NCBI GenBank assembly: GCA_946620235.1
Contig: CAMONC010000009.1
Coordinates: 1-34,360 of the forward strand
Direction of reading: 5' to 3'
Source of the DNA: an uncultured Lachnospiraceae bacterium
GTDB taxonomy: Bacteria > Bacillota > Clostridia > Lachnospirales > Lachnospiraceae
DNA length: 34,360 bases
Part shown: piece by piece, positions 16,162 through 25,144 of the stretch
Position numbering within the stretch: position 1 is the stretch's first letter
How the letters are laid out: each line of letters opens with the position of its first letter
Program-made: the position numbers and the translations under genes
The notes under the pieces: generated by a model
What the model was told of the DNA's origin: nothing
The model's database searches: none
Seen by the model: only the letters and a program-made list of their open reading frames with translations

Positions 16162-18606
16162 ATGCAACCCGAATATACAGATAAAGCCCGTATAGCTCTG
16201 GAATTGGCCAGGCGTGCAGCCCGCAGCCTGCACCAGAGCTATATCGGAACCGAGCACCTGCTGCTCGGACTCATAAAAGAAAATACAGGCGTAGCAGCCA
16301 AGATCCTGATGGATAACGGCGTAAGCGCAGAACAACTGACAGATATGGTGAGCGATCTGCTGTCTCCGGATTCCACGACTCTGCTCGCTGAGAAGAATGA
16401 TTTCTCACCCAGAGCCCGCGAGGTCCTCGAAGAAGCAGCCAGACAGGCGGAGAGATTTAAAGCCGATCGTGTCGGCACCGAGCATATACTGCTGGCCATT
16501 CTCAAGGAGAATGACAGTATAGCTATCAGACTGCTCAACACTATTGGAGTATCCACGCAGAAACTGTACGTAGATACTCTTATCAGTATGGGGGTAGATC
16601 CCGCCAAATATAAGGATGACCTGAATCAGGTCAATCGCAAGAGCAAAGGTAAAGGCTCCACCCTGGAACAGTACTCCAGAGACCTGACCGCACTTGCCAG
16701 AGAGGGAAAGCTCGATCCCGTCATCGGCAGAAATGATGAGATCCAGCGTGTTATACAGATCCTCAGCAGACGTACCAAGAACAATCCCTGTCTGATAGGC
16801 GAACCCGGAGTAGGTAAGACTGCTATAGTAGAGGGACTGGCGATCCGCATCGTCAATGGTGAGGTTCCTTTTACGGTTCAGAACAAGAGAGTCCTGACAC
16901 TCGATCTGTCCGGTATGGTGGCCGGCTCCAAATACAGGGGTGAGTTCGAGGAACGTATTAAAAAGGTGATAAGCGAAGTCACCGAGGATGGCAATATCAT
17001 TCTTTTCCTCGATGAGATCCACACACTCATAGGTGCGGGCGGAGCGGAAGGTGCGATCGACGCCTCCAACATACTCAAGCCCTCACTTGCCAGAGGCGAA
17101 TTACAGCTCATAGGTGCGACGACCATCTCGGAGTATCGCAAGTATGTTGAGAAAGATGCGGCTCTGGAGCGCAGATTCCAGCCTGTGACCGTCGAGGAAC
17201 CCGATAACGAGGAAGCGATACGTATCCTGCAGGGCATAGCACATAAATACGAAGAGCACCATCAGGTGAAGATCACGGATGAAGCTCTGGTTGCCGCTGT
17301 ACAGCTGTCAGCCAGATATATCAACGACCGTAATCTCCCTGACAAGGCGATAGATCTGATAGATGAAGCATCTGCAGCGGCCAGGCTGCACACCACTAAG
17401 CATCCCAAGAAACTTACGGATATGGCCGAGGAGATCGAGAAGATCGACAAGCAGATCGAGAGATCGATACGCATGGAAGCATTCGGTCAGGCAGGTGAAC
17501 TCAGACGTCATCAGATCGAGCTCAAGAAGAAATATGAACGTGCACTCAAGAAATTCGAGTCCGGTGAGCAGGAGAAATACTTCACCGTAACCGAAGAGGA
17601 TATTGCTTCGGTGGTATCCATGTGGACCAAGATACCGCTTAACAAGCTCGAGGAAAAAGAGTCAGAGCGCCTTCTTAAACTCGAGGATACACTTCATAAG
17701 AGAGTCATCGGCCAGGAGGAGGCTGTTACCGCACTGGCAAGAGCCATACGCAGAGGCCGTGTGGGATTACAGGATCCGGGCCGCCCTATAGGTTCGTTCC
17801 TTTTCCTCGGACCTACGGGTGTCGGTAAGACCGAGCTGTGCAAGGCTCTGGCAGAGGCCATGTTCGGATCTGAGTCGGCGCTGATCAGAGTGGATATGTC
17901 CGAGTATATGGAAGGCCACTCGGTATCGAAGATGATAGGATCACCTCCGGGATATGTAGGATTCGATGAGGGAGGCCAGCTCAGCGAGAAGATCAGACGT
18001 AATCCGTATTCGGTAGTGCTGTTCGATGAGATAGAAAAGGCTCATCCCGATGTATTCAATATACTGCTCCAGGTGCTTGACGACGGACATATCACGGATT
18101 CGAAGGGACGTAAGGTCAGCTTCAAGAATACGATCCTCGTCATGACATCCAATGCCGGTGCGCAGAGGATCATGGAACCGAAGAATCTCGGTTTCGGTGC
18201 CGGAGATACCGCTGAGAAGACGTATGACAAGATGAAGTCTTCCGTTATGGAAGAGGTCAAGAAGATATTCAAGCCCGAGTTCATCAACCGTATAGATGAG
18301 ATCATGGTATTCCATCCTCTGACACGAGATGATATGACACGCATAGTCACTCTGCTGGCTTCGAATCTGACCTCGAGGTGCAGGACACAGATGGGCATCG
18401 AACTGAGCCTGACACCTACACTTAAGAAATATATCGTGGATAAGTATTCCGATGCGAAAATGGGAGCGAGACCTCTGAAGAGAGCCATACAGTCTTTCGT
18501 TGAAGATGAACTGGCACAGGAGATACTCGCAGGAAACATACATGAAGGCGATAAGGTGACCGCTACAGTAAGCGGGGGCAAGATTAAGTTTAAAACCGGG
18601 AGGTAA
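16162..18606 (+). CDS. clpC: ATP-dependent Clp protease ATP-binding subunit ClpC
   Basis: The 814-residue AAA+ unfoldase has the ClpC layout: N-domain with two Clp repeats (each with [16 protein letters not shown]) to about residue 145, D1 with Walker A GEPGVGKT at 213-220 and Walker [13 protein letters not shown], a ClpC-type middle domain around 410-470, D2 with Walker A GPTGVGKT at 550-557 and [14 protein letters not shown], and [10 protein letters not shown] loop with LGF at 676-678 corresponds to the VGF ClpP-binding loop, so it should feed substrates to ClpP. The start has no visible Shine-Dalgarno. The ctsR and mcsAB genes that often precede clpC in Bacilli are absent here. Confidence 0.96.
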   Translation: MQPEYTDKARIALELARRAARSLHQSYIGTEHLLLGLIKENTGVAAKILMDNGVSAEQLTDMVSDLLSPDSTTLLAEKNDFSPRAREVLEEAARQAERFKADRVGTEHILLAILKENDSIAIRLLNTIGVSTQKLYVDTLISMGVDPAKYKDDLNQVNRKSKGKGSTLEQYSRDLTALAREGKLDPVIGRNDEIQRVIQILSRRTKNNPCLIGEPGVGKTAIVEGLAIRIVNGEVPFTVQNKRVLTLDLSGMVAGSKYRGEFEERIKKVISEVTEDGNIILFLDEIHTLIGAGGAEGAIDASNILKPSLARGELQLIGATTISEYRKYVEKDAALERRFQPVTVEEPDNEEAIRILQGIAHKYEEHHQVKITDEALVAAVQLSARYINDRNLPDKAIDLIDEASAAARLHTTKHPKKLTDMAEEIEKIDKQIERSIRMEAFGQAGELRRHQIELKKKYERALKKFESGEQEKYFTVTEEDIASVVSMWTKIPLNKLEEKESERLLKLEDTLHKRVIGQEEAVTALARAIRRGRVGLQDPGRPIGSFLFLGPTGVGKTELCKALAEAMFGSESALIRVDMSEYMEGHSVSKMIGSPPGYVGFDEGGQLSEKIRRNPYSVVLFDEIEKAHPDVFNILLQVLDDGHITDSKGRKVSFKNTILVMTSNAGAQRIMEPKNLGFGAGDTAEKTYDKMKSSVMEEVKKIFKPEFINRIDEIMVFHPLTRDDMTRIVTLLASNLTSRCRTQMGIELSLTPTLKKYIVDKYSDAKMGARPLKRAIQSFVEDELAQEILAGNIHEGDKVTATVSGGKIKFKTGR

Positions 18607-18611
18607 CTTAA

Positions 18612-19025
18612 ATGGCAGTGATCGAAGAACTGATCAGAACTGAGAGCGACGGAAAGATAAGCTTTGGTAATCACAGTCTGGCCGAGAAAGCTAAAAAAGA
18701 AGACTATGAGAGTGCCGGTGATATCTACAAAGTAAAGACTTACGGTGCTATGACCAAGCTGGAGAAGAACGGCATGTTTCTGTATGAGTCGGTGCCGGGT
18801 ACCAGCGTGACAGGGTTCAATGAGACCGAGGATGGTGTGAGTTTCACGGTTTCCGGTTCGGAAGATGCACAGATCACGGTAGGTCTTCAGGATGATACCG
18901 AATATGATGTAACAGTCGGCGGAGCCGAGGTCGGACGCATGAAGACCAACATGGGCGGTAAGCTGGTCGTATCATTGGACCTCTCGGAAGGATCAGATCA
19001 GGAAGTACGCATCGTCAAGGCGTAA
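18612..19025 (+). CDS. Conserved small protein between clpC and radA, function unknown
   Basis: The 137-residue acidic protein starts MAVIEELIRTESDGKISFGN and is mostly predicted beta: KVKTYGAMTKLEKNGMFLYE, SVPGTSVTGFNETEDG, EDAQITVGLQDDTEYDV, KTNMGGKLVVSLDLSEG. I recall similar proteins in Clostridia at this position, sometimes labelled endosialidase, but no sialidase motif or signal peptide is visible, and I do not endorse that name. The ribosome-binding site GGAGGT overlaps the end of clpC and the gap is five bases, so it is translated with clpC. Steady linkage to clpC and radA would suggest a link to protein quality control or stress, which is inference only. Confidence 0.85.
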   Translation: MAVIEELIRTESDGKISFGNHSLAEKAKKEDYESAGDIYKVKTYGAMTKLEKNGMFLYESVPGTSVTGFNETEDGVSFTVSGSEDAQITVGLQDDTEYDVTVGGAEVGRMKTNMGGKLVVSLDLSEGSDQEVRIVKA

Positions 19026-19035
19026 GTATATTAAT

Positions 19036-20403
19036 ATGGCAAAGAGCAAGAGCGTATTCTTCTGCCAGCAGTGCGGGTATGAGTCCGCCAAATGGATGGG
19101 ACAGTGCCCTGCATGCAGGGAGTGGAATACTTTCACTGAGGAGCCTGTGGTCATAGCCACGGGCTCCGGTGCGAAGTCGCGTGTCCGTACGGGACAGGCC
19201 CCCGTACCCAAATCCATATCGGAGATATCGGGCGAGGAAGCACCGCGCATCACAACGGGGATCGGAGAGTTCGACCGTGTTCTCGGAGGCGGTGCAGTTC
19301 CCGGATCATTGATCCTGGTGGGCGGCGATCCCGGTATCGGTAAATCGACACTTCTCCTGCAGACCTGCAGAAATCTCGCAGCGTCGGGCAGGAAAGTATT
19401 GTATATATCGGGCGAAGAGAGCCTGACACAGATCAGACTACGCGCGGAGAGACTGGGTGACTTCAACGATCATCTGAAACTTCTGTGCGAGACGGATCTG
19501 ACGGCTATAGAAGAATGCATAGCATCCGTCAAACCGGAATGCGTGATCATAGATTCCATACAGACCATGTGCAGTGCGGACGTGACCTCATCGCCGGGAT
19601 CGGTATCCCAGGTCAGGGAGTCCACGAATATACTGCTGCGTATAGCCAAGTCCATGGATATAACCGTATTTATAGTCGGACATGTGACCAAAGAAGGTAC
19701 CGTAGCCGGCCCCAGAGTCCTGGAACACATGGTGGACACGGTCCTGTATTTTGAGGGCGACAGGCATGCATCATACAGAGTCCTCAGAGGCGTAAAGAAC
19801 AGGTTCGGATCGACGAATGAGATCGGTGTATTCGAGATGTCCGGCGGAGGGCTCATCGAAGTGACCAATGCTTCGGCATATATGCTGGAGGGTAGGCCGG
19901 AGGGGGCCAGCGGCAGCGTGGTCGTATGCTCCATGGAGGGTACGAGACCGATATTGCTCGAGATACAGGCGCTGATCACACGCACTTCATTCGGTATGCC
20001 CAGGAGACAGGCGGCCGGAGCCGATTATAACAGGGTGAATCTGCTGATGGCAGTACTTGAGAGACGTACCGGACTGAAACTGTCGGACTGTGATGCCTAT
20101 GTGAACCTGACCGGCGGCATCCGGATACAGGAGCCGGCACTCGATCTGGGGATGGCTATGGCCATAGCATCGGGGTTTAAGAACAGACCGGTGGATCCGC
20201 ACACCGTGGTATTCGGTGAGGTCGGACTCTCGGGTGAGGTCAGGAGCGTGAGCCAGGCCGAAGCCAGAGTCAGGGAAGCAGCCAGACTCGGATTTGACAC
20301 ATGTATAATTCCGTTAAGTAATGCGGAGAAGCTCCGCGGGATCAAGGATATAAAGCTGATAGGCGTATCGTCGCTGGATGAGTGTATACCGCTTATCGGT
20401 TAG
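19036..20403 (+). CDS. radA: DNA repair protein RadA
   Basis: The 455-residue protein is a RecA-related helicase/branch-migration factor used in homologous recombination. An N-terminal zinc finger has Cys10, Cys13, Cys24 and Cys27. Walker A GGDPGIGKST is at 96-105, the RadA-specific KNRFG is at 254-258, and the C-terminal third is the Lon-protease-like domain (YVNLTGGIRIQEPALDLGMA, VVFGEVGLSGEVRSV). All core motifs are intact. A Shine-Dalgarno is weak. It follows the 137-residue protein by ten bases; the LCP gene starts nine bases after it, so a clpC-to-LCP transcript is possible. Confidence 0.97.
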   Translation: MAKSKSVFFCQQCGYESAKWMGQCPACREWNTFTEEPVVIATGSGAKSRVRTGQAPVPKSISEISGEEAPRITTGIGEFDRVLGGGAVPGSLILVGGDPGIGKSTLLLQTCRNLAASGRKVLYISGEESLTQIRLRAERLGDFNDHLKLLCETDLTAIEECIASVKPECVIIDSIQTMCSADVTSSPGSVSQVRESTNILLRIAKSMDITVFIVGHVTKEGTVAGPRVLEHMVDTVLYFEGDRHASYRVLRGVKNRFGSTNEIGVFEMSGGGLIEVTNASAYMLEGRPEGASGSVVVCSMEGTRPILLEIQALITRTSFGMPRRQAAGADYNRVNLLMAVLERRTGLKLSDCDAYVNLTGGIRIQEPALDLGMAMAIASGFKNRPVDPHTVVFGEVGLSGEVRSVSQAEARVREAARLGFDTCIIPLSNAEKLRGIKDIKLIGVSSLDECIPLIG

Positions 20404-20412
20404 GATGGAAGT

Positions 20413-21522
20413 TTGGAAGACAGGAAGCAGTGGGCGCGTAAGAATGTGCCCTTCATAATAATAGAACTGATAGCTCTCGCTCTGTCGATAGGTGTACTGT
20501 ATGTGGTCACTCTGACCACTCGGACTGTCAAGAAAGTTGATATTGATCAGAGTAATATAGTGATCAACAGCAGCGCTTCGGACGAACCGGACAACCCGGG
20601 AAACGGCAGGACCGCCGGCAACGAAACTCTAAGTACCGGGACAGGTGTCCGCAATATAGCACTGTTCGGTGTAGACTCCAGAGACGGTAACTTAAGCAAG
20701 CGTACGCGCAGCGATACGATGATCATAGCATCGGTCGATCAGGATGCGCATGAGATACGTCTGGTGAGCATCTATCGTGATACGTATCTGAATCTTGGGA
20801 ACGATACATACTCCAAGGCCAATGCCGCGTATGCAAAAGGCGGCCCGGAGCAGGCCATCAACATGCTGAACATGAATCTGGATCTGGACATAACCGACTA
20901 TGTTACGGTCGGCTTTGAGGGACTGTCCGAGGCAGTGGATGCACTCGGCGGTGTGGAGATAGATATAGCGGTCGATGAGATCAGCCACCTCAATAACTAC
21001 CAGCGTAGCATGTATGTGAACGAAGACGGTACGGGTGAGCTGAATGAGGATATCATTGAGGTCTATGAGGACGGAATTCAGACTCTGAACGGATTACAGG
21101 CCACGGCATATTGCCGTATCAGATATACCGCCGGAAATGATTACAAACGTGCCGAGAGGCAGAGAACAGTCATAACCAAGCTGCTCGAGCGTGCGTCTTC
21201 ATCCTCCGTGTCCAAGCTTTCCAAAGCCGCCATGGCCATACTCCCGCATGTGGAAACCTCTCTGCCGGCCGATGAGATCATGAAGCTTTTGGCTTCGGCT
21301 TCGGAATATACGGTGGTCGCTTCCGACGGACTCCCTTTTGAAGCATACCGTTATCCCGCCAAACTGGGCGTGGACGGATGGTGCATAGTGCCTGTCACCC
21401 TGGAGGCAAATGCGAGAGCGCTGCATGAACTGCTCTATCCCGGTGTGGAATACACACCGACCGAGCGTGTGTATGAGATTAGTTCATACATATCCGATCA
21501 TTGCGCGCCCTATATGCAATAG
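20413..21522 (+). CDS. LCP (LytR-CpsA-Psr) family protein
   Basis: The 369-residue protein has a short cytoplasmic N-terminus, one transmembrane segment at about residues 14-36 and an extracellular LCP domain at about 80-270. Family marks are FGVDSRD, TRSDTMIIASVD with the conserved Arg and Asp, RLVSIYRDTYL, ANAAYAKGGPEQAINMLN and the DYVTVGFEGL segment; QATAYCRIRYTAGNDYKRAERQR is the conserved RxR-rich end. LCP proteins transfer lipid-linked teichoic acids or polysaccharides to peptidoglycan, or tether wall polymers. The best start is TTG 20413 with AGGA seven bases upstream; no in-frame ATG is near. A nearby ATG at 20405 is in another frame. Confidence 0.92.
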   Translation: MEDRKQWARKNVPFIIIELIALALSIGVLYVVTLTTRTVKKVDIDQSNIVINSSASDEPDNPGNGRTAGNETLSTGTGVRNIALFGVDSRDGNLSKRTRSDTMIIASVDQDAHEIRLVSIYRDTYLNLGNDTYSKANAAYAKGGPEQAINMLNMNLDLDITDYVTVGFEGLSEAVDALGGVEIDIAVDEISHLNNYQRSMYVNEDGTGELNEDIIEVYEDGIQTLNGLQATAYCRIRYTAGNDYKRAERQRTVITKLLERASSSSVSKLSKAAMAILPHVETSLPADEIMKLLASASEYTVVASDGLPFEAYRYPAKLGVDGWCIVPVTLEANARALHELLYPGVEYTPTERVYEISSYISDHCAPYMQ

Positions 21523-21538
21523 CCCGCCAAGATAAGTT

Positions 21539-23311
21539 ATGAAACGTTTGTTGAGATATCTGAAAAACTATAAGATCCAGTGTGTATTGGCACCGTTGTT
21601 CAAGATGCTCGAAGCTCTCTTCGAGCTTTTTGTGCCTTTGGTAATAGCTGCCCTTATTGACCGGATATCGGATTATTCGGCAAGCGGGGATGCGGGTTTT
21701 GTTGTGCGGTGCTTTATCCTGCTCATCATTCTGGGCGTGGTAGGACTGATCAGTTCATGTACCGCCCAGTTCTTTGCCGCCAGAGCCGCGACCGGATTTT
21801 CCAAGGAACTCAGACACGATCTGTTTGCCACACTGCTGGATCTGGACTACCCGCAGATAGACGGTCTGGGGACTTCCACGATGATCACCCGCATGACCGC
21901 TGATGTCAACACTGCCCAGAACGGTGTGAATATGTTCCTCAGACTGTTCCTGCGTTCTCCGTTCATAGTAGCCGGAGCAGTGGTCATGGCATTCACGATA
22001 GATGTCAGATCGGCACTCATATTCGTGGCAGTGGTAGCAGTGCTTTTCGTCACGGTCGGACTGATCATGCGCTATAATATCCCGATGCTCAAGCGGGTCC
22101 AGTCGAAGCTGGATAAGGTACTGGATTTCACCAGGGAGAATCTGTCCGGAGCCAGAGTCATCAGGGCGTTCAACGTGGAGAGTGACAGACAGGCCGGATT
22201 TGAAGCGGCGAATGAAGTGTTGTCTCAGGATCAGCGCCGTGCCGGACGGATTTCCGGACTGCTTAATCCTCTGACGTATGTGATCATCAATCTGGCTATA
22301 GTCATGCTGATAGGCGTAGGGAATATACAGGTGGCACAGGGACGCCTTACTACCGGTCAGGTCGTCGCTCTGTATAATTACATGTCCCAGATACTGCTCG
22401 AGCTCATCAAATTCGCGAATCTCGTGGTCACTATCAACCGTGCGCTTGCAAGTGCCAACCGTATCAGTGAAGTGTTCGGCCTGGAGGAGGGACCGGCCGC
22501 CAATGCAACGGGGCAGCCCGCAGCTCGCGGAGACGAAGCTTCTGCCCGGACCGACAGTGCTTCGGAGGCGTCTGAATGGGCCGTCGAATTCGATGATGTA
22601 TCTCTCAGATATCACGAAGGCTCTGACGAGGCTCTGAGCAATATATCATTCAAGGTGAAGCGCGGAGAGACCATAGGTGTGATCGGAGGTACCGGATCCG
22701 GTAAAACCTCTCTGATCAATATGATCCCGGGATTCTATACAGCCACATCCGGTACCGTGAAAGTAGACGGTGAGGATGTGAAGTGCGTCGATGCACATGA
22801 ACTGAGATCGCGGATAGGCATAGTTCCGCAGAAGGCGGTCCTTTTCGACGGGACCATAGCGGAGAATCTGAGATGGGGTAATGCATCCGCCACGGACTCA
22901 GAGCTTGAAGAAGCCGTACGTATGGCTGTGGCCATGGACGTGGTGGAGGCGAAGGGCGGCCTTGATGCCCATATAGAGCCCGGCGGAAAGAATCTCTCCG
23001 GAGGACAGAGACAGCGTCTTACCATAGCGAGAGCTCTGGTCAAAAAGCCCGACATACTGATACTGGACGACTCTTCATCCGCTTTGGATAATGTGACCGA
23101 CCGCAGGCTGCGTGAGAATATACGCCGGATGGATCCCGGAACTACGGTGTTCATAGTGTCACAGAGGAGTTCTTCGGTCAGGGATGCCGACCGCATCATA
23201 GTGATGGATGACGGAGTGATGGCCGGAATAGGCACACATGCCGAACTGATGGAGTCCTGCGCGGTATATCGTGAGATATATGAGTCACAGTTCGGAAGGG
23301 AGGAAGGCTGA
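21539..23311 (+). CDS. Heterodimeric ABC exporter, degenerate-site subunit
   Basis: The 590-residue protein has six transmembrane helices to about residue 310, then a nucleotide-binding domain with Walker A GGTGSGKTS near 382 and signature LSGGQ at 486-490. After the Walker B Asp510 the catalytic Glu is replaced by Asp511, and the H-loop His is Gln542 (VSQR). The same pair of changes is known in the TM287 half of the TM287/288 exporter, so this subunit's own ATP site should hydrolyse poorly. A linker of about 30 Ala/Ser/Glu-rich residues joins the two domains, longer than in the partner. It overlaps the partner by one base (TGATG). Likely exports drugs, lipids or peptides. Confidence 0.93.
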   Translation: MKRLLRYLKNYKIQCVLAPLFKMLEALFELFVPLVIAALIDRISDYSASGDAGFVVRCFILLIILGVVGLISSCTAQFFAARAATGFSKELRHDLFATLLDLDYPQIDGLGTSTMITRMTADVNTAQNGVNMFLRLFLRSPFIVAGAVVMAFTIDVRSALIFVAVVAVLFVTVGLIMRYNIPMLKRVQSKLDKVLDFTRENLSGARVIRAFNVESDRQAGFEAANEVLSQDQRRAGRISGLLNPLTYVIINLAIVMLIGVGNIQVAQGRLTTGQVVALYNYMSQILLELIKFANLVVTINRALASANRISEVFGLEEGPAANATGQPAARGDEASARTDSASEASEWAVEFDDVSLRYHEGSDEALSNISFKVKRGETIGVIGGTGSGKTSLINMIPGFYTATSGTVKVDGEDVKCVDAHELRSRIGIVPQKAVLFDGTIAENLRWGNASATDSELEEAVRMAVAMDVVEAKGGLDAHIEPGGKNLSGGQRQRLTIARALVKKPDILILDDSSSALDNVTDRRLRENIRRMDPGTTVFIVSQRSSSVRDADRIIVMDDGVMAGIGTHAELMESCAVYREIYESQFGREEG

Positions 23312-25131
23312 TGGCGCTTGATACCAGCGGCTTCGTGCCCAAAGGAAACTTAAATACCGACGAAACGGCTCTGGGACGTTCCGGGCGCAGATCCACCCTC
23401 ATCAAGGTCCTCGGGAGATTATCCGGATTCCGGTTTCCGATACTTATGTCTCTGCTGATGGCTGTGCTGTCGGTAGTATTCACACTTCTGGTGCCTATAT
23501 ATATAGGCCGGGTGATAGACTGTATCAGTACCGGATCGGGTCCCGAACCGATCAGGGATAATCTGATGCGCGCTGCCGTCAGTGCCGTGATCGTGGGTGT
23601 GTCTACCTATATCATGAATCTGATCAATAACCGTGTCACATATCTGACCGTGCGCGATATACGTAACGAAGCGATAAGGACCATCGATACACTGCCTCTT
23701 AAATATATCGATTCACACTCCCAGGGAGATATAGTGAGCCGTGTGATCGCCGATGCGGATCAGTTCGCCGACGGTCTGCTGATGGGATTCACACAGGCCT
23801 TCACGGGGATCATGACGATCATAGGTACGCTGGTGTTCATGCTGAGGATGAATGTGGCGATCACATTGGTGGTCGTATGCGTGACACCGCTGTCGCTGTT
23901 CATAGCGAGATTCATTTCTTCACGTACATATCGTATGTTCAGGGACCAGAGCATAGAACGCGGCGCACAGACATCTGTCATCGACGAGATGATAGGCAAT
24001 GCCAAAGTGGTCAAAGCATTTAATAAGGAACAGGACGTTCTGGCCCGTTTTGATGAGATAAATGAACGTCTGGAAAAGGCGAGCCTGAAGGCCATCTTCT
24101 ATTCATCACTCACCAATCCCTGCACCAGATTCGTGAACGCGGTCTGCTATGCATTGGTGGCTTTGACGGGATCCTATTTCGCAATCCTGGCTCTCGGCGG
24201 CGACAGCAGCCGTCTGACCAGCGGGATCACGGTAGGTACGCTTACGGTATTCCTGTCATATGCAAATCAGTATACTAAGCCTTTCAACGAGATCTCCAGT
24301 GTGATCAGTGAGCTTCAGGGAGCGATAGCCTGCGCTGCGAGAGTGTTCGAGATCATTGAGGAGACTCCCGAGACTCCCGATACTGACGGCCGGACACTTG
24401 AGGATATCAGCGGACGTGTGGATATAGACGATGTTGATTTCTCATATGTACCGGAAAGAGAACTGATAACGGACTTAAGTCTACATGTCGAGCCCGGTCA
24501 GCGTGTAGCGATAGTCGGTCCTACCGGCTGCGGCAAGACCACGATCATAAACCTGCTGATGAGATTCTATGATGTGGACAGGGGCGCCATCTGCGTCGAC
24601 GGAGAGGATATCCGCGGAGTTACACGCAGTTCCCTGCGTTCATCATACGGTATGGTTTTGCAGGATACATGGCTGGCAGGAGGCACGATAGCGGACAACA
24701 TCAGATTCGGATGCCCGCAGGCTACCATGGATGAAGTTACAGAAGCAGCCAAGGCGACAGGAGCCCACAGCTTCATCCGCAGACTGCCGCTTCGATACGA
24801 TACGGTCATAGGAGAGGGCGGAACCGAACTCAGTCAGGGCCAGAAGCAACTTCTGTGCGTGACCAGGGTCATGCTCCATATCCCTCCGATGCTGATACTC
24901 GATGAGGCTACCTCATCCATAGATACACGTACCGAGATGCGTATACAGAAGTCTTTCCGCGACATGATGACAGGAAGGACCAGTTTCATAGTAGCGCACC
25001 GTCTGTCGACCGTCAGGGAAGCTGATGTCATTCTGGTCATGAGAGACGGCGCCATCATAGAGCAGGGAGATCATGATACCCTTCTTGCACGGGGAGGCTT
25101 CTACAGCGAGTTGTATAACTCACAATTCTAG
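23311..25131 (+). CDS. Heterodimeric ABC exporter, catalytic-site subunit
   Basis: The 606-residue partner has about 40 extra N-terminal residues before its first transmembrane helix, six helices to about 330, and a nucleotide-binding domain with Walker A GPTGCGKTT, Walker B with Asp531 and catalytic Glu532, and the H-loop His563. Its signature is LSQGQ (507-511) instead of LSGGQ, as in TM288. In the heterodimer this subunit's ATP pairs with the intact LSGGQ of the other half, giving one working and one degenerate site. Translation is coupled to the upstream gene. Substrate unknown; location after an LCP gene makes an envelope component possible. Confidence 0.94.
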   Translation: MALDTSGFVPKGNLNTDETALGRSGRRSTLIKVLGRLSGFRFPILMSLLMAVLSVVFTLLVPIYIGRVIDCISTGSGPEPIRDNLMRAAVSAVIVGVSTYIMNLINNRVTYLTVRDIRNEAIRTIDTLPLKYIDSHSQGDIVSRVIADADQFADGLLMGFTQAFTGIMTIIGTLVFMLRMNVAITLVVVCVTPLSLFIARFISSRTYRMFRDQSIERGAQTSVIDEMIGNAKVVKAFNKEQDVLARFDEINERLEKASLKAIFYSSLTNPCTRFVNAVCYALVALTGSYFAILALGGDSSRLTSGITVGTLTVFLSYANQYTKPFNEISSVISELQGAIACAARVFEIIEETPETPDTDGRTLEDISGRVDIDDVDFSYVPERELITDLSLHVEPGQRVAIVGPTGCGKTTIINLLMRFYDVDRGAICVDGEDIRGVTRSSLRSSYGMVLQDTWLAGGTIADNIRFGCPQATMDEVTEAAKATGAHSFIRRLPLRYDTVIGEGGTELSQGQKQLLCVTRVMLHIPPMLILDEATSSIDTRTEMRIQKSFRDMMTGRTSFIVAHRLSTVREADVILVMRDGAIIEQGDHDTLLARGGFYSELYNSQF

Positions 25132-25144
25132 GCGGATTACTGAT

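Noticed and set aside
15793-16335. A 180-residue open frame on the minus strand rich in Ser.
   Set aside because: It is the complement of the Asp tracts of the SH3 protein and runs into clpC; poly-Ser arises from complementing GAT/GAC repeats. No ribosome-binding site or family motif.
21755-22615. A 286-residue minus-strand open frame.
   Set aside because: Lies wholly inside the exporter gene, whose motifs are intact; the antisense product is His/Arg/Gln-rich without any domain pattern.
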